Shown here piece by piece: positions 8,938 through 17,640 of a stretch of DNA of 64,000 nucleotides. The DNA is from Porphyromonas asaccharolytica DSM 20707. GTDB taxonomy: Bacteria; Bacteroidota; Bacteroidia; Bacteroidales; Porphyromonadaceae. How positions within the stretch are numbered: the stretch's first letter is position 1; every line of letters begins with the position of its first letter. The notes under the pieces were generated by a model. It saw only the letters and a program-made list of their open reading frames with translations. It searched no databases and was not told where the DNA came from. The position numbers and the translations under genes were made by a program. The stretch is from positions 1,178,001 through 1,242,000 of the forward strand of contig NC_015501.1 in assembly GCF_000212375.1 (NCBI RefSeq). The letters are read 5' to 3'.

Positions 8938-8973
8938 GTCAGAGTATGACCCCTTAGGACCATATGCTCTGAC
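8938..8973 (-). promoter_or_regulatory. Hairpin between pntAA and pntAB
   Basis: GTCAGAG and CTCTGAC, with the inner pairs TATG/CATA, form a stem around a roughly 14-nt loop. No T-run follows it on the minus strand, so it is more likely a processing or attenuation hairpin inside the operon than a full terminator. Confidence 0.45.
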
Positions 8974-9019
8974 GTCTAACCTCTAGCGATAGGGAAAAGT
9001 CAAGTTCTTGTAAACTAGG

Positions 9020-10186
9020 CTACTTCTTGAGTCCCATAGCCTCGAGGGTACCCTCGTGGATGATCTCCCCAGCCTCTGTCGTGACGACGATAGAAGAGGT
9101 GATCTGATCGCTCATGTCGAGGTGCATCTTGCCATCCTTGACAAGGTACTTGACGAGGTTGTACATGTTTTGTGAGAACATCCAGGTAGCGCTCTGTGGT
9201 AGCATACCAGGGATGTTCTTGATACCCTCGATGACTACGTGGTGCTTGACGTCACGCTCACCTGGAGTCGTGATAGCGCAGTTACCACCCTGATCGATAG
9301 CGATATCAACGATGACAGAGCCGGGCTTCATAGACTGGACCATCTCCTCGGTGATGACTACGGGAGCGATCTTGCCTGGTACGAGGGCGCTACAGAAGAT
9401 GACGTCCATGTCCTTGACATGCTCAGCCAGCACCTGACGCTCATGCTCTAGTAGCTCGGGGCTCAAGTGTAGGGCGTAGCCACCAGGAGCGACAGCCTTG
9501 TCAGCGGGGATGCCCAGATCAATAGGCTTAGCACCTAGACTGGTAGCCTGCTCAGAAGCTGCGGGGCGTATATCAGCTGCGTAGGTGATACAGCCTAGAC
9601 GACGAGCCGTAGCGAGTGCCTGTAGACCAGCCACACCGACACCGATGACGAGTACCTTGGCGGGCTCGATCTTGCCGACAGCGGTAAACATCTGTGGCAT
9701 AAAGAAGGAGAGGTCGTTGGCAGCCATCAAGATACCCTTGTAGCCTGCGCAAGTACTCATAGAGGTAAGTGCATCGAGGTTTTGTGCACGAGAGATACGA
9801 GGTACACCATCTAGGGTGAGACCTACGACCCCCTGCGCAGCCATCTTGCGTACCATGTCATGGTTCACAGGAGAGGCTGGGTGGATGAAGGTGATCAGGT
9901 ACTGCCCCTTGTGCATCATGTCGATCTCATGCTTGCCAAGCTGCTCGTTAAAGAGTGGCTCCTTGACCTTGATGATGATCTCCGCACGGCGGTAGATCTC
10001 CTCAGGTCCTTGTATCAGCTCAGCACCAGCTGCCTGATAGTCCTCGTCGTGGTATGCTGCGCCTTCGCCAGCTCCACGCTCAAATAGTACAGTGTGTCCA
10101 TCAGCGACATACTGCTTCACTGCCTCGGGGCTCGCTGCGACGCGAGCCTCATCGTGCATGATTTCTTTAGGTACGCCTATTATCAT
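9020..10186 (-). CDS. pntAA: NAD(P) transhydrogenase alpha subunit, NAD(H)-binding domain I
   Basis: A 388-residue protein of the alanine dehydrogenase/PNT fold. The N-terminus MIIGVPKE, the RAQNLDAL loop (the RQD loop that contacts nicotinamide) and the Rossmann motif VLVIGVGVAGLQALATARRLG are all present. The acidic residue closing the dinucleotide fold is in AADIRP. It binds NADH and transfers hydride to the domain III bound NADP+ of PntB. It is the first gene of the pntAA-pntAB-pntB operon, with a TATATTTG promoter box 89 bp upstream. The length matches the split-subunit form of the enzyme. Confidence 0.95.
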   Translation of the reverse strand: MIIGVPKEIMHDEARVAASPEAVKQYVADGHTVLFERGAGEGAAYHDEDYQAAGAELIQGPEEIYRRAEIIIKVKEPLFNEQLGKHEIDMMHKGQYLITFIHPASPVNHDMVRKMAAQGVVGLTLDGVPRISRAQNLDALTSMSTCAGYKGILMAANDLSFFMPQMFTAVGKIEPAKVLVIGVGVAGLQALATARRLGCITYAADIRPAASEQATSLGAKPIDLGIPADKAVAPGGYALHLSPELLEHERQVLAEHVKDMDVIFCSALVPGKIAPVVITEEMVQSMKPGSVIVDIAIDQGGNCAITTPGERDVKHHVVIEGIKNIPGMLPQSATWMFSQNMYNLVKYLVKDGKMHLDMSDQITSSIVVTTEAGEIIHEGTLEAMGLKK

Positions 10187-10274
10187 AGTTCAATTATATA
10201 GAGAATGAATAGTCATAGGTATAGAATGGGGCGCACACGAAACAACCGTGCCGCACCTACATTCCTTCATTTCG

Positions 10275-10282
10275 CAAATATA
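10275..10282 (-). promoter_or_regulatory. Bacteroidetes -7 box upstream of pntAA
   Basis: TATATTTG on the minus strand matches TAnnTTTG. It lies 89 bp before the pntAA start. Confidence 0.55.
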
Positions 10283-10337
10283 CACACTTAACGTCAAAGT
10301 CACAAGAGCAAAACGCCGTATGTAACGAAAAATAAAA

Positions 10338-10616
10338 GGCTAATTTTTATTTTGGGGTGCTGGAAAGAAGGTAGATTCCCACGTGGGGATTCTCAAATCT
10401 CCACGTGAAGAATAAAAAATATCCACGTGGATATGAAATGAAACTTCGGAGGAATCAAATGAAACTTCGGAGGAATCGTTTCGTCCCTACGTGGAGAATA
10501 AAAAATATCCACGTGGGAAATCGAAAATCTCCACGTGGATATTCTGTTTTATAGTCTCAGCTGATTAGAATACGTCAATCTAAAGTTTTCCCAGCACCTC
10601 AAAATAGGAATTAGCC
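10338..10616. repeat. CACGTG-palindrome element, copy 1, with terminal inverted repeats
   Basis: Roughly 29-bp terminal inverted repeats (GGCTAATT...GGTGCTGG at 10338-10366 against its complement at 10587-10616, about four mismatches) enclose three CACGTG-type palindromes, two copies of AAACTTCGGAGGAATC, and three more palindromes (one as TACGTGG). The same 3-2-3 architecture occurs at 39136 and 61996. This element accounts for most of the gene-free 10187-10683 gap. Confidence 0.8.
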
Positions 10617-10622
10617 AAACAA

Positions 10623-10661
10623 AAGCAGAGGTCTCACTCACGGGAGAGTGGGACCTCTGCT
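10623..10661 (-). terminator. Rho-independent terminator of pckA
   Basis: The stem AGCAGAGGTC/GACCTCTGCT, extended by TCACTC/GAGTGG, is followed on the minus strand by TTTTGTTTGG. It lies 22 bp after the pckA stop codon. Confidence 0.85.
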
Positions 10662-10683
10662 TGTTAGTTATGAGTTAGCTCTA

Positions 10684-12297
10684 TTAGAGCTTAGGACCTG
10701 CGTCGACGAGCTTCTTGCCATGCTCGTTGGTGGCAAACTTCTCGAAGTTCTTGACAAAGCGCTTTGCCAGATCCTGAGCCTTCGTCTCCCACTCAGCGGG
10801 ATCAGCGTAAGTGTCTCGAGGATCGAGGATAGCGGGGTCTACGCCCGGTAGCTCCGTCGGAATGGCGAAGTTGAAGTGGGGTAGTGTCTTCGTCGGTGCC
10901 TTGTCGATCGAGCCATCGAGGATTGCGTCGATGATGCCACGGGTATCCTTAATAGAGATACGCTTGCCCGTACCGTTCCAGCCCGTATTGACGAGGTAAG
11001 CCTTAGCACCGACAGCCTTCATACGCTTGACCAGCTCCTGACCGTACTTGGTCGGGTGGAGTGAGAGGAAAGCTGCACCAAAGCATGCCGAGAAGGTTGG
11101 CGTAGGCTCCGTGACGCCACGCTCTGTACCAGCCAGCTTGGCCGTAAAGCCTGAGAGGAAGTAGTACTGCGTCTGCTCAGGGTCGAGGATCGAGACAGGA
11201 GGTAGGACACCGAAAGCATCTGCCGAGAGGAAGATCACCTTGTTGGCATGACCCGCTTTAGAGACCGGCTTGACAATGTTGTCAATATGGTAGATAGGGT
11301 AGGAGACACGTGTATTCTCCGTGACAGACTTGTCAGAGAAGTCTATCTTACCATTGGCATCTACCGTCACATTCTCTAGCAGTGCATCACGGCGGATAGC
11401 GTTGTAGATGTCTGGCTCAGACTCTTTGCTTAGGTTGATCACCTTAGCGTAGCAGCCGCCCTCGTAATTAAAGATACCATTGTCATCCCAACCATGCTCG
11501 TCGTCGCCGATCAGCTTACGCTTGGGGTCGGTGCTCAGCGTTGTCTTGCCCGTGCCAGATAGCCCAAAGAAGATAGCGGTCTCCGTCTCATCCTGGTTCG
11601 TATTAGCAGAGCAGTGCATCGAGGCATTGCCACGGAGCGGGTTGAGGTAGTTCATATAGGAGAACATACCCTTCTTCATCTCACCACCGTACCAGGTGTT
11701 GAGGATGAGCTGTATCTTCTCCGTCAGGTTAAAGACGACAGCCGTCTCGGAGTTCAGCCCGAGCTCTTTGTAGTTGGTCACCTTAGCCTTTGAAGCGTTC
11801 ATCACGACAAAGTCTGGCTTGCCGAAGTTTGCCAGCTCCTCCTTAGTGGGGCGTATAAACATATTGGTAACGAAGTGAGCCTGCCAAGCTACCTCCATGA
11901 TAAAGCGGATCTTGAGGCGCGTGTCTGGGTTAGCACCGCAGAAGGCATCGACGACGTAAAGTTTCTTGCCCGAGAGCTCCTTGGTGGCAATCTTCTTAAG
12001 CTCCTGCCACGTCTCCTGACTGGTGGGCTTGTTGTCGTTGGGATACTCGGGAGTCGTCCACCAGATAGTGTCACGCGTGGTGTCATCGAGGACGAAGAAC
12101 TTGTCCTTTGGTGAGCGACCCGTGTAGACGCCCGTCATCACGTTGACAGCACCTAGCTCGGTAAGCTGCCCGCGGTCATAGCCTGTTAGATCTGGTTGTA
12201 GTTCAGCCTCGTAGAGCTGATCGTACGAGGGGTTATAAATGATCTCAGCAGGCTCTTTGATGCCATACTGGGAGAGATCAATGTTGTTCTGTGCCAT
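10684..12297 (-). CDS. pckA: Phosphoenolpyruvate carboxykinase (ATP)
   Basis: A 537-residue enzyme of normal length. The kinase-1a loop [13 protein letters not shown] (around residue 240) and the metal/oxaloacetate motif [24 protein letters not shown] are intact. The N-terminal substrate motif [11 protein letters not shown] is also present. It interconverts oxaloacetate plus ATP and phosphoenolpyruvate plus CO2. In anaerobic Bacteroidales it usually runs in the carboxylating, ATP-yielding direction toward succinate and propionate fermentation (family knowledge). It is monocistronic, with its own promoter box and a strong terminator. Confidence 0.97.
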   Translation of the reverse strand: MAQNNIDLSQYGIKEPAEIIYNPSYDQLYEAELQPDLTGYDRGQLTELGAVNVMTGVYTGRSPKDKFFVLDDTTRDTIWWTTPEYPNDNKPTSQETWQELKKIATKELSGKKLYVVDAFCGANPDTRLKIRFIMEVAWQAHFVTNMFIRPTKEELANFGKPDFVVMNASKAKVTNYKELGLNSETAVVFNLTEKIQLILNTWYGGEMKKGMFSYMNYLNPLRGNASMHCSANTNQDETETAIFFGLSGTGKTTLSTDPKRKLIGDDEHGWDDNGIFNYEGGCYAKVINLSKESEPDIYNAIRRDALLENVTVDANGKIDFSDKSVTENTRVSYPIYHIDNIVKPVSKAGHANKVIFLSADAFGVLPPVSILDPEQTQYYFLSGFTAKLAGTERGVTEPTPTFSACFGAAFLSLHPTKYGQELVKRMKAVGAKAYLVNTGWNGTGKRISIKDTRGIIDAILDGSIDKAPTKTLPHFNFAIPTELPGVDPAILDPRDTYADPAEWETKAQDLAKRFVKNFEKFATNEHGKKLVDAGPKL

Positions 12298-12370
12298 AGC
12301 TATAGAGTGTTTGTTTGTAGATTCTTTATATATCAGATGTCGTCCCCAGCCCTCTAAGGAGAGGACTTAG

Positions 12371-12378
12371 CAAAAGTA
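12371..12378 (-). promoter_or_regulatory. Bacteroidetes -7 box upstream of pckA
   Basis: TACTTTTG on the minus strand lies 74 bp before the pckA ATG. Confidence 0.6.
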
Positions 12379-12420
12379 ATAAAAAAACAGAGATATCGCA
12401 ACCTAGTCGCAGAGGAGACC

Positions 12421-13161
12421 TCAGAAGTCTTGAGATATCTGAGCAAAGAGCGCCCAGCAGAGTGCGATGCAGACCCCTATGCAGACTAGGATCAAGAGCG
12501 CATTGATATACTTCGCCTGCGGCTTCGAGTCTTGATGCAGGTCTAGAGCGAAGTACTCTCGGAAGAAAATGTAGAGAGCCGGTATCGCCGTGAGTACTAG
12601 GATGAAGTCCTCTGGTATCCCGAAGAACCAAGTTTTCGTGACCCCCACCATAGCCCAGTTGAGGAGGAGTAGGACGATAAAGATGTTGACCCGACTTGTG
12701 AAGAGTAGCAGCAGTCCGATCGTATAGATAGCCACTGTGCAGGGCATCACAGGCGTTGTGATATAGGGGAAGGATAGACCCCTCATAATCGAAGCGAGGG
12801 GGTACATCAGTGGCAGTATGAGGACGAAGACCCCAAAAGGCTTGAACTTATCTCGTAGGGCAAACTGTGTATCATCCTCCACGAGATCCTTAACCCACGC
12901 CAGAGCCAGTATGCCCCAGTATATGCTGAGGAGGACAGAGTAGCTACGCTCTGCACAGTAGATAGCGTAGTATGCCACAGCGATCCATATATATAGGAGT
13001 ATCAGATAGGACTTAGCAATGATCGTACTGCTACGTGATGGACGCTTTACAAGGAGGTACAAGACCACAACGGCAGAGATGACTAGGAGTAGCTGTATCG
13101 GCCAGGTTGCTGTATTGTACTTGGCGATTGTATTCCAAAAGGTATTCATAGAGCTCAGCAC
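12421..13161 (-). CDS. Multi-pass membrane protein of unknown function
   Basis: A 246-residue, strongly hydrophobic protein with about seven to eight predicted helices. It ends in a final helix (NALLILVCIGVCIALCWALF) and a short polar tail. There are no catalytic motifs. The segment around SRVNIFIVLLLLNWAMVGVTKTWFFGIPEDFILVLTAI resembles DUF6064-type proteins, but this recognition is weak. It is separated by 3 bp from the ThrE-like gene at 13165 and is probably the last gene of that operon. Confidence 0.6.
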   Translation of the reverse strand: MLSSMNTFWNTIAKYNTATWPIQLLLVISAVVVLYLLVKRPSRSSTIIAKSYLILLYIWIAVAYYAIYCAERSYSVLLSIYWGILALAWVKDLVEDDTQFALRDKFKPFGVFVLILPLMYPLASIMRGLSFPYITTPVMPCTVAIYTIGLLLLFTSRVNIFIVLLLLNWAMVGVTKTWFFGIPEDFILVLTAIPALYIFFREYFALDLHQDSKPQAKYINALLILVCIGVCIALCWALFAQISQDF

Positions 13162-13164
13162 CTA

Positions 13165-13656
13165 TTATTTCTTACGTGTTAGAGAGAAGGTTCGCTTAGG
13201 GAAGAGTAGGATAGGAAGTGTAGCCCCCGCAGCTAGGACGAAGATGACCGTGATGGCTACGATACTATTGAAGAAAAACATCTCCATATACCTCTGCTGC
13301 CCCGCTATATTATCTAGATTTTGGAGAAACATAATCTGCGCAAAAAACATATTGTACGCATACTTCCCCGGGATCATCGGTAGGAGTGCTGGGATCGAGA
13401 GGACGGTGATCGGCGTCTGTATCCGCTTCCCCAACCAGAGTGCTCCAAAGCCGATCGTCAGCGAGGCGCAGAGAGAGCCGATAGCGATATTTATCCCACA
13501 CTCCGTCATCAAGACGAAGCGTAGCGCATGCCCCACGGCTGCTAGTATAGCGATACTGCGATAAGCCCTCAGCGGAGGGTCAGAGATCGCACCAAAGCCC
13601 ATGGCAGCCATCGCTGCAAAGAGCCCATCTAAGAATATGTCGACAAGCATCATCAT
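13165..13656 (-). CDS. ThrE-type threonine/serine exporter, small subunit (YjjB-like)
   Basis: A 163-residue membrane protein with about five helices. It contains LSIPALLPMIPGKYAYN, the conserved PG-pattern of the DUF3815/YjjB half of ThrE exporters. In actinobacteria both halves are fused; here they are split into two overlapping genes (4 bp overlap with 13653). It is expected to act with the larger subunit in exporting small amino acids or related acids. Confidence 0.8.
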   Translation of the reverse strand: MMMLVDIFLDGLFAAMAAMGFGAISDPPLRAYRSIAILAAVGHALRFVLMTECGINIAIGSLCASLTIGFGALWLGKRIQTPITVLSIPALLPMIPGKYAYNMFFAQIMFLQNLDNIAGQQRYMEMFFFNSIVAITVIFVLAAGATLPILLFPKRTFSLTRKK

Positions 13657-14429
13657 AGCAAGCTACTCCTAAAGATGAAGAGTGTGATCGAAAAGCCCCA
13701 CCCGATACAACCTATTAGCAAGAAAGCCTCCACAAGTCTTGAGAAGCCCGTCTGTATGTACCCCTCCACGATGTCTATCACACCATTGATGAGCGGCACC
13801 CCAGGCACTAGATAGAGTACACTCGTAGTCAGAGCGATCTCACTGTCGGTGTTGAAGATCAGAGAGATACTTGTGCAGAGTGACGCTACAAAGGCTGACG
13901 TCATAAAGGCTATATAGTGGTTTACGTGCTCCTGGATCAACTTTTGCTTGCAGATGAAACCCACGACCGTAGCCCAAAAGACGATCCCCATAGCAGGTAG
14001 ATCACCTCCGAAGAGTCGGCAAAATGAAGCGTTTGCCAGCCCCACCAAGATCAATACAAACAGCGGATGAGTACGAGGCGCAGCTAGGATCTGCTCATAC
14101 CGCTCACGTAGCTCGTCCAGCGTCAGATGCTCATCGACCACCTCCCAGCTCAAGGCACTCAAACGAGCGTTGTGCTCGAAGCTGATCGGTAGCGGAGGTA
14201 TCGCCTCTTGGATAGCAAAGTGTGTATTGCTCTTAGGGTCATACAGCTTGATCAGGACCCCTTTCTGTACCATCATCGTCACAACGGTATAGCCGTAGCT
14301 CTCGCCTATGCGCTGCGTACAGCGCACGACACGAGAGGTGTGCACGCCACAGCCCATCATGTGTGTCGCGTAGGCTGAGAGAAAGGTCCCGACAGCCTTC
14401 AGACTATTACCGTGAAGATCGTTTTCCAT
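13653..14429 (-). CDS. ThrE-type threonine/serine exporter, large subunit (YjjP-like)
   Basis: A 258-residue DUF1212/YjjP family protein. A soluble N-terminal part (about residues 1-115) with MGCGVHTSRVVRCTQRIGESYGY is followed by five helices and the signature LYLVPGVPLINGVIDIVEGY (around 205-224). This subunit starts an operon with 13165 and 12421. A TACCTTTG box lies 144 bp upstream, and a perfect hairpin (14531-14550) sits in the intervening leader. The transported compound is inferred from the family only. Confidence 0.82.
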   Translation of the reverse strand: MENDLHGNSLKAVGTFLSAYATHMMGCGVHTSRVVRCTQRIGESYGYTVVTMMVQKGVLIKLYDPKSNTHFAIQEAIPPLPISFEHNARLSALSWEVVDEHLTLDELRERYEQILAAPRTHPLFVLILVGLANASFCRLFGGDLPAMGIVFWATVVGFICKQKLIQEHVNHYIAFMTSAFVASLCTSISLIFNTDSEIALTTSVLYLVPGVPLINGVIDIVEGYIQTGFSRLVEAFLLIGCIGWGFSITLFIFRSSLL

Positions 14430-14530
14430 AGTCGTTCTTCTCTGAGAGTCGGTTTAAGTGCCATCACTAGCAGCTCACCTGACTCTGTAATGCATGTTTT
14501 CGTTCCCCTAGTGTCACGACCCATCTTCAG

Positions 14531-14550
14531 AGCAGGTGTGATCACCTGCT
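14531..14550 (-). promoter_or_regulatory. Palindrome in the leader of the ThrE operon
   Basis: AGCAGGTG and CACCTGCT flank TGAT, giving an 8-bp perfect inverted repeat between the promoter box and the ThrE start. It could be an operator or an RNA hairpin. No ligand or regulator can be named. Confidence 0.4.
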
Positions 14551-14572
14551 GATGAGCCTATACACCAGATGG

Positions 14573-14580
14573 CAAAGGTA
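14573..14580 (-). promoter_or_regulatory. Bacteroidetes -7 box upstream of the ThrE operon
   Basis: TACCTTTG on the minus strand lies 144 bp before the start at 14429, leaving a long leader with a palindrome. Confidence 0.5.
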
Positions 14581-14700
14581 CGAATTTAGAGATTAGAAAT
14601 TAGCCATTAGAAGAGACGGAGTAACGATGAGTAGGGATGTCTTCTCGCTAGACACTAGTCCAGCGTCCCTACACCTCGCCACACGTTTATGCCGATTTTA

Positions 14701-15126
14701 CTATCGCTTGTTTTGGCAATGGGGACAGACGCCCTTGATGACGAAGGAGATGGCGTGGGCACTGTATCCCTTGGGCAGGCGTAGCGGAGGCACCTCGAGC
14801 ATCTCCATGCAGTAAGAGTGCTGGCATCGCTCGCAGTAGAAGTGTATGTGCTCATCCTCACCGAGACAGACACCATCGCTGGCGCAGAGCTCATAGTTGC
14901 ACACACCTCGCCCGTCCTCAAAGGCGTGGACGATGTCATGCGCCAGAAAGAGTGTCAGCACCCGTGAGATGCTCGACTTATCCATCGGATAGAGCGTCGT
15001 CTCAAGTTCGTTGAGACTCATCGGTTGCGTCGCTGTCATCAAGGCGCGCAGCACCAAGATGCGGTTTGCCGTGGTACGTACTCCCTTTTGCTTGAAGTAC
15101 TCTGCTAAGTCATCATGTCTCGTCAT
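14701..15126 (-). CDS. Fur-family metal-responsive transcriptional regulator
   Basis: A 141-residue protein. The N-terminal winged helix (about residues 5-80) contains RTTANRILVLRALM and KSSISRVLTLF. The dimerisation domain has HIHFYCERCQHSYCME and a C-terminal CPHC. The two CxxC pairs are the structural zinc site of Fur/Zur/PerR proteins. Which metal it senses cannot be read from the sequence, although a TonB receptor and a Zn-type P-ATPase lie a few kilobases away. It is monocistronic, with a TACCTTTG box 36 bp before its start. Confidence 0.9.
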   Translation of the reverse strand: MTRHDDLAEYFKQKGVRTTANRILVLRALMTATQPMSLNELETTLYPMDKSSISRVLTLFLAHDIVHAFEDGRGVCNYELCASDGVCLGEDEHIHFYCERCQHSYCMEMLEVPPLRLPKGYSAHAISFVIKGVCPHCQNKR

Positions 15127-15161
15127 CGCTTAGTGGCTTTTGCTGTGAAGATCTGTCACCC

Positions 15162-15169
15162 CAAAGGTA
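15162..15169 (-). promoter_or_regulatory. Bacteroidetes -7 box upstream of the Fur-family gene
   Basis: TACCTTTG on the minus strand lies 36 bp before the start at 15126. Confidence 0.6.
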
Positions 15170-15318
15170 CGAAATTAGAAGTTAGAAGTTAGAGATTAGA
15201 GATTAGAAGTTAGAGATTAGACTCTAGTCCCTAGAAACACTAGACCTACTAGGAGCACTAGTGCCACTAGCCACCCATCCTCCCTCTAATTTCTAAGCTC
15301 TAACTTCTAATCTCTAAT
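15170..15318. repeat. Paired TTAGA-type tracts in opposite orientation
   Basis: TTAGA-type units at 15170-15225 are followed, after about 60 bp, by the complementary TCTAA-type units at 15287-15318. The two can therefore pair. They lie between the Fur-family gene and the dnaK terminator. Confidence 0.6.
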
Positions 15319-15364
15319 AAAACAAGCGGGTGAGTCAACCATCGTTGACCCACCCGCTTGTTTT
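15319..15364 (-). terminator. Rho-independent terminator of dnaK
   Basis: The stem ACAAGCGGGTGAGTCAAC pairs with GTTGACCCACCCGCTTGT with one mismatch, and A/T runs flank it. It starts 16 bp after the dnaK stop codon. Confidence 0.88.
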
Positions 15365-15379
15365 GTAAGGGATCGGAGA

Positions 15380-17299
15380 TTACTTGATCTCCTCAAAGTC
15401 TGCGTCAGCTACATCGCCAGAGTCGTTGCCCTTCGCAGAAGAGTTGTCATTAGGCTGTGCGTTAGCACCTGGCTGAGGACCAGCCTGCTGCTGAGCGTTA
15501 GCCTGATTGTACATCTGCTCGGTAGCTGCGTGGAAGGCTGTGTTCAGCTCCTCCATAGCCTTGTCGATAGCGGGGATATCCTCCGCCTTGTGCGCCTTGC
15601 GCAGATTCTCCAGAGCAGCCTCGATCGGTGCCTTCTTGTCAGCAGGGATCTTGTCGCCCAGCTCCTTGAGCTGCTTCTCTGTAGAGAAGATCATGCTGTC
15701 TGCTTGGTTGAGCTTGTCGATACGATTCTTAGCCTCCTCGTCAGCCTTAGCGTTTGCCTCAGCCTCTTGCTTCATACGCTTGATCTCGTCATCGCTCAGA
15801 CCGCTCGAAGCCTCGATGCGGATGTTCTGCTGCTTGCCAGTAGCCTTGTCGACCGCCGTGACGTTGAGGATACCATTTGCATCAATGTCAAAGGTGACCT
15901 CGATCTGCGGCGTCTGGCGAGGTGCCGGTGCGATACCATCTAGGTTAAAGCGACCGATACTCTTATTATCCTTAGCAAGCGAACGCTCACCCTGTAGGAC
16001 GTGGATCTCTACTGAAGGCTGGTTGTCCACAGCTGTGGTAAAGATCTGACTCTTCTTCGTTGGGATCGTTGTATTCGCATCGATCAGACGAGTCATCACA
16101 CCACCCATCGTCTCCAGACCGAGTGACAGAGGAGTCACATCGAGGAGTAGGACATCCTTTACCTCGCCCGTTAGGACAGCACCCTGGATAGCTGCACCGC
16201 AGGCGACCACCTCATCGGGGTTCACACCCTTAGAGGGCTCTTGGTTAAAGGTCTTCTTGACGATCTCCTGGATAGCGGGGATACGTGTCGAACCACCTAC
16301 GAGGATCACCTCATTGATGTCGCTCGCCGTAAGTCCTGCATCCTTGAGAGCCTGCTCACAAGGAGCTACGCAAGCGTGGATCAGCTTATCAGCTAGCTGC
16401 TCAAACTTAGCACGTGTTAGCGTACGAACGAGGTGCTTAGCGATACCATCTACAGGGATCAAGTAAGGTAGGTTGATCTCCGTTGAGGTCGAGCTAGAGA
16501 GCTCTATCTTGGCACGCTCCGCAGCATCCTTGAGACGCTGCAGTGCCATATTGTCCTTGCGCGGATCGACACCCTCGTCCTTCATAAACTCCTCAGCGAG
16601 CCAGTCGATGATCACATGGTCAAAGTCATCACCACCGAGGTGCGTATCACCATTCGTGGACTTCACCTCAAAGACGCCATCACCGAGCTCTAGGATAGAG
16701 ATATCGAACGTACCACCACCGAGGTCGAAGACTGCGATCTTCATATCGGAGCCCTTCTTGTCAAGGCCGTAAGCTAGCGAAGCAGCCGTAGGCTCGTTGA
16801 CGATACGACGTACCTTGAGTCCAGCGATCTCGCCAGCCTCCTTAGTAGCCTGACGCTGTGAGTCGTTGAAGTAAGCGGGCACCGTGATGACAGCCTCCGT
16901 AACCTCCGTGCCGAGGTAGTCCTCAGCCGTCTTCTTCATCTTCTGAAGGATCATCGCCGAGATCTCTTGAGGCGTGTAGAGACGTCCGTCAATGTCTACA
17001 CGAGGAGTGTCGTTATCACCCTTGACCACCTTAAAGGGGACGCGCTCAGCCTCCTTCTGTATCTGCTCATAGGTCTCACCCATGAAGCGCTTGATAGAGT
17101 AGATCGTGTTCGTTGGGTTCGTGATAGCCTGACGCTTAGCGGGGTCACCCACCTTGCGCTCACCACCCTCTACGAATGCTACTACTGAGGGAGTCGTCAT
17201 ACGTCCCTCGCTGTTGGGGATGACCTTGCTCTCGCCACCCTCCAGAACTGCTACACATGAATTTGTAGTTCCTAAGTCTATACCAATTATCTTACCCAT
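15380..17299 (-). CDS. dnaK: Chaperone protein DnaK (Hsp70)
   Basis: A 639-residue Hsp70. It has [13 protein letters not shown] at the N-terminus, the phosphate loop [15 protein letters not shown], the adenosine motif [13 protein letters not shown], the linker [15 protein letters not shown], and a helical lid with a Gln/Asn/Gly-rich tail ending in DADFEEIK. It binds exposed hydrophobic segments of client proteins under ATP control, together with DnaJ and GrpE, neither of which is encoded nearby. It is monocistronic. The upstream 340 bp show no CIRCE-type operator and no clear TAnnTTTG box. Confidence 0.98.
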   Translation of the reverse strand: MGKIIGIDLGTTNSCVAVLEGGESKVIPNSEGRMTTPSVVAFVEGGERKVGDPAKRQAITNPTNTIYSIKRFMGETYEQIQKEAERVPFKVVKGDNDTPRVDIDGRLYTPQEISAMILQKMKKTAEDYLGTEVTEAVITVPAYFNDSQRQATKEAGEIAGLKVRRIVNEPTAASLAYGLDKKGSDMKIAVFDLGGGTFDISILELGDGVFEVKSTNGDTHLGGDDFDHVIIDWLAEEFMKDEGVDPRKDNMALQRLKDAAERAKIELSSSTSTEINLPYLIPVDGIAKHLVRTLTRAKFEQLADKLIHACVAPCEQALKDAGLTASDINEVILVGGSTRIPAIQEIVKKTFNQEPSKGVNPDEVVACGAAIQGAVLTGEVKDVLLLDVTPLSLGLETMGGVMTRLIDANTTIPTKKSQIFTTAVDNQPSVEIHVLQGERSLAKDNKSIGRFNLDGIAPAPRQTPQIEVTFDIDANGILNVTAVDKATGKQQNIRIEASSGLSDDEIKRMKQEAEANAKADEEAKNRIDKLNQADSMIFSTEKQLKELGDKIPADKKAPIEAALENLRKAHKAEDIPAIDKAMEELNTAFHAATEQMYNQANAQQQAGPQPGANAQPNDNSSAKGNDSGDVADADFEEIK

Positions 17300-17475
17300 A
17301 GTATTGTGTTGTTTGTTGATTTCTTATTTGTTAATGTCTCTGTCGGCTGACCTGGTTCATCCGTAGGTCAGACGCTTACATCACATAGGTATCAAACATT
17401 GTGCCACAAAACTATTCCTTGCGACATTATGTCAAAGTGCCACCAAGTCCAAGCGAGACGAGTAGCTGATTTGTT

Positions 17476-17608
17476 TGGACGCACGGACGAGTAACCCTGT
17501 GTAGGGACGCACGGCTCGTGCGTCCGTTGTAGAACGGCAAGACAAGTATTGATGTCGTCTCCTTTAACGGGGACGGACGCTCGACCGAGCGTCCCTACAA
17601 ATCGTTAC
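17476..17608. repeat. GACGCACG inverted element, copy 2
   Basis: The pattern runs TGTAGGGACGCACGGCTCG to CGAGCGTCCCTACA, with inner hairpins GGACGCACGG/CGTGCGTCC and GGACGCTCG/CGAGCGTCC. It lies between dnaK and the TonB receptor gene. The remaining part of the 17300-17640 gap shows no gene. Confidence 0.75.
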
Positions 17609-17640
17609 ACGTCCGCCTCACTGCGTCTTTACCATTTTGG

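Noticed and set aside
14701-15126. Assigning the Fur-family protein as Zur, PerR or Fur proper
   Set aside because: Both CxxC pairs are visible, but the residues that distinguish the metal sensed cannot be judged reliably by eye.
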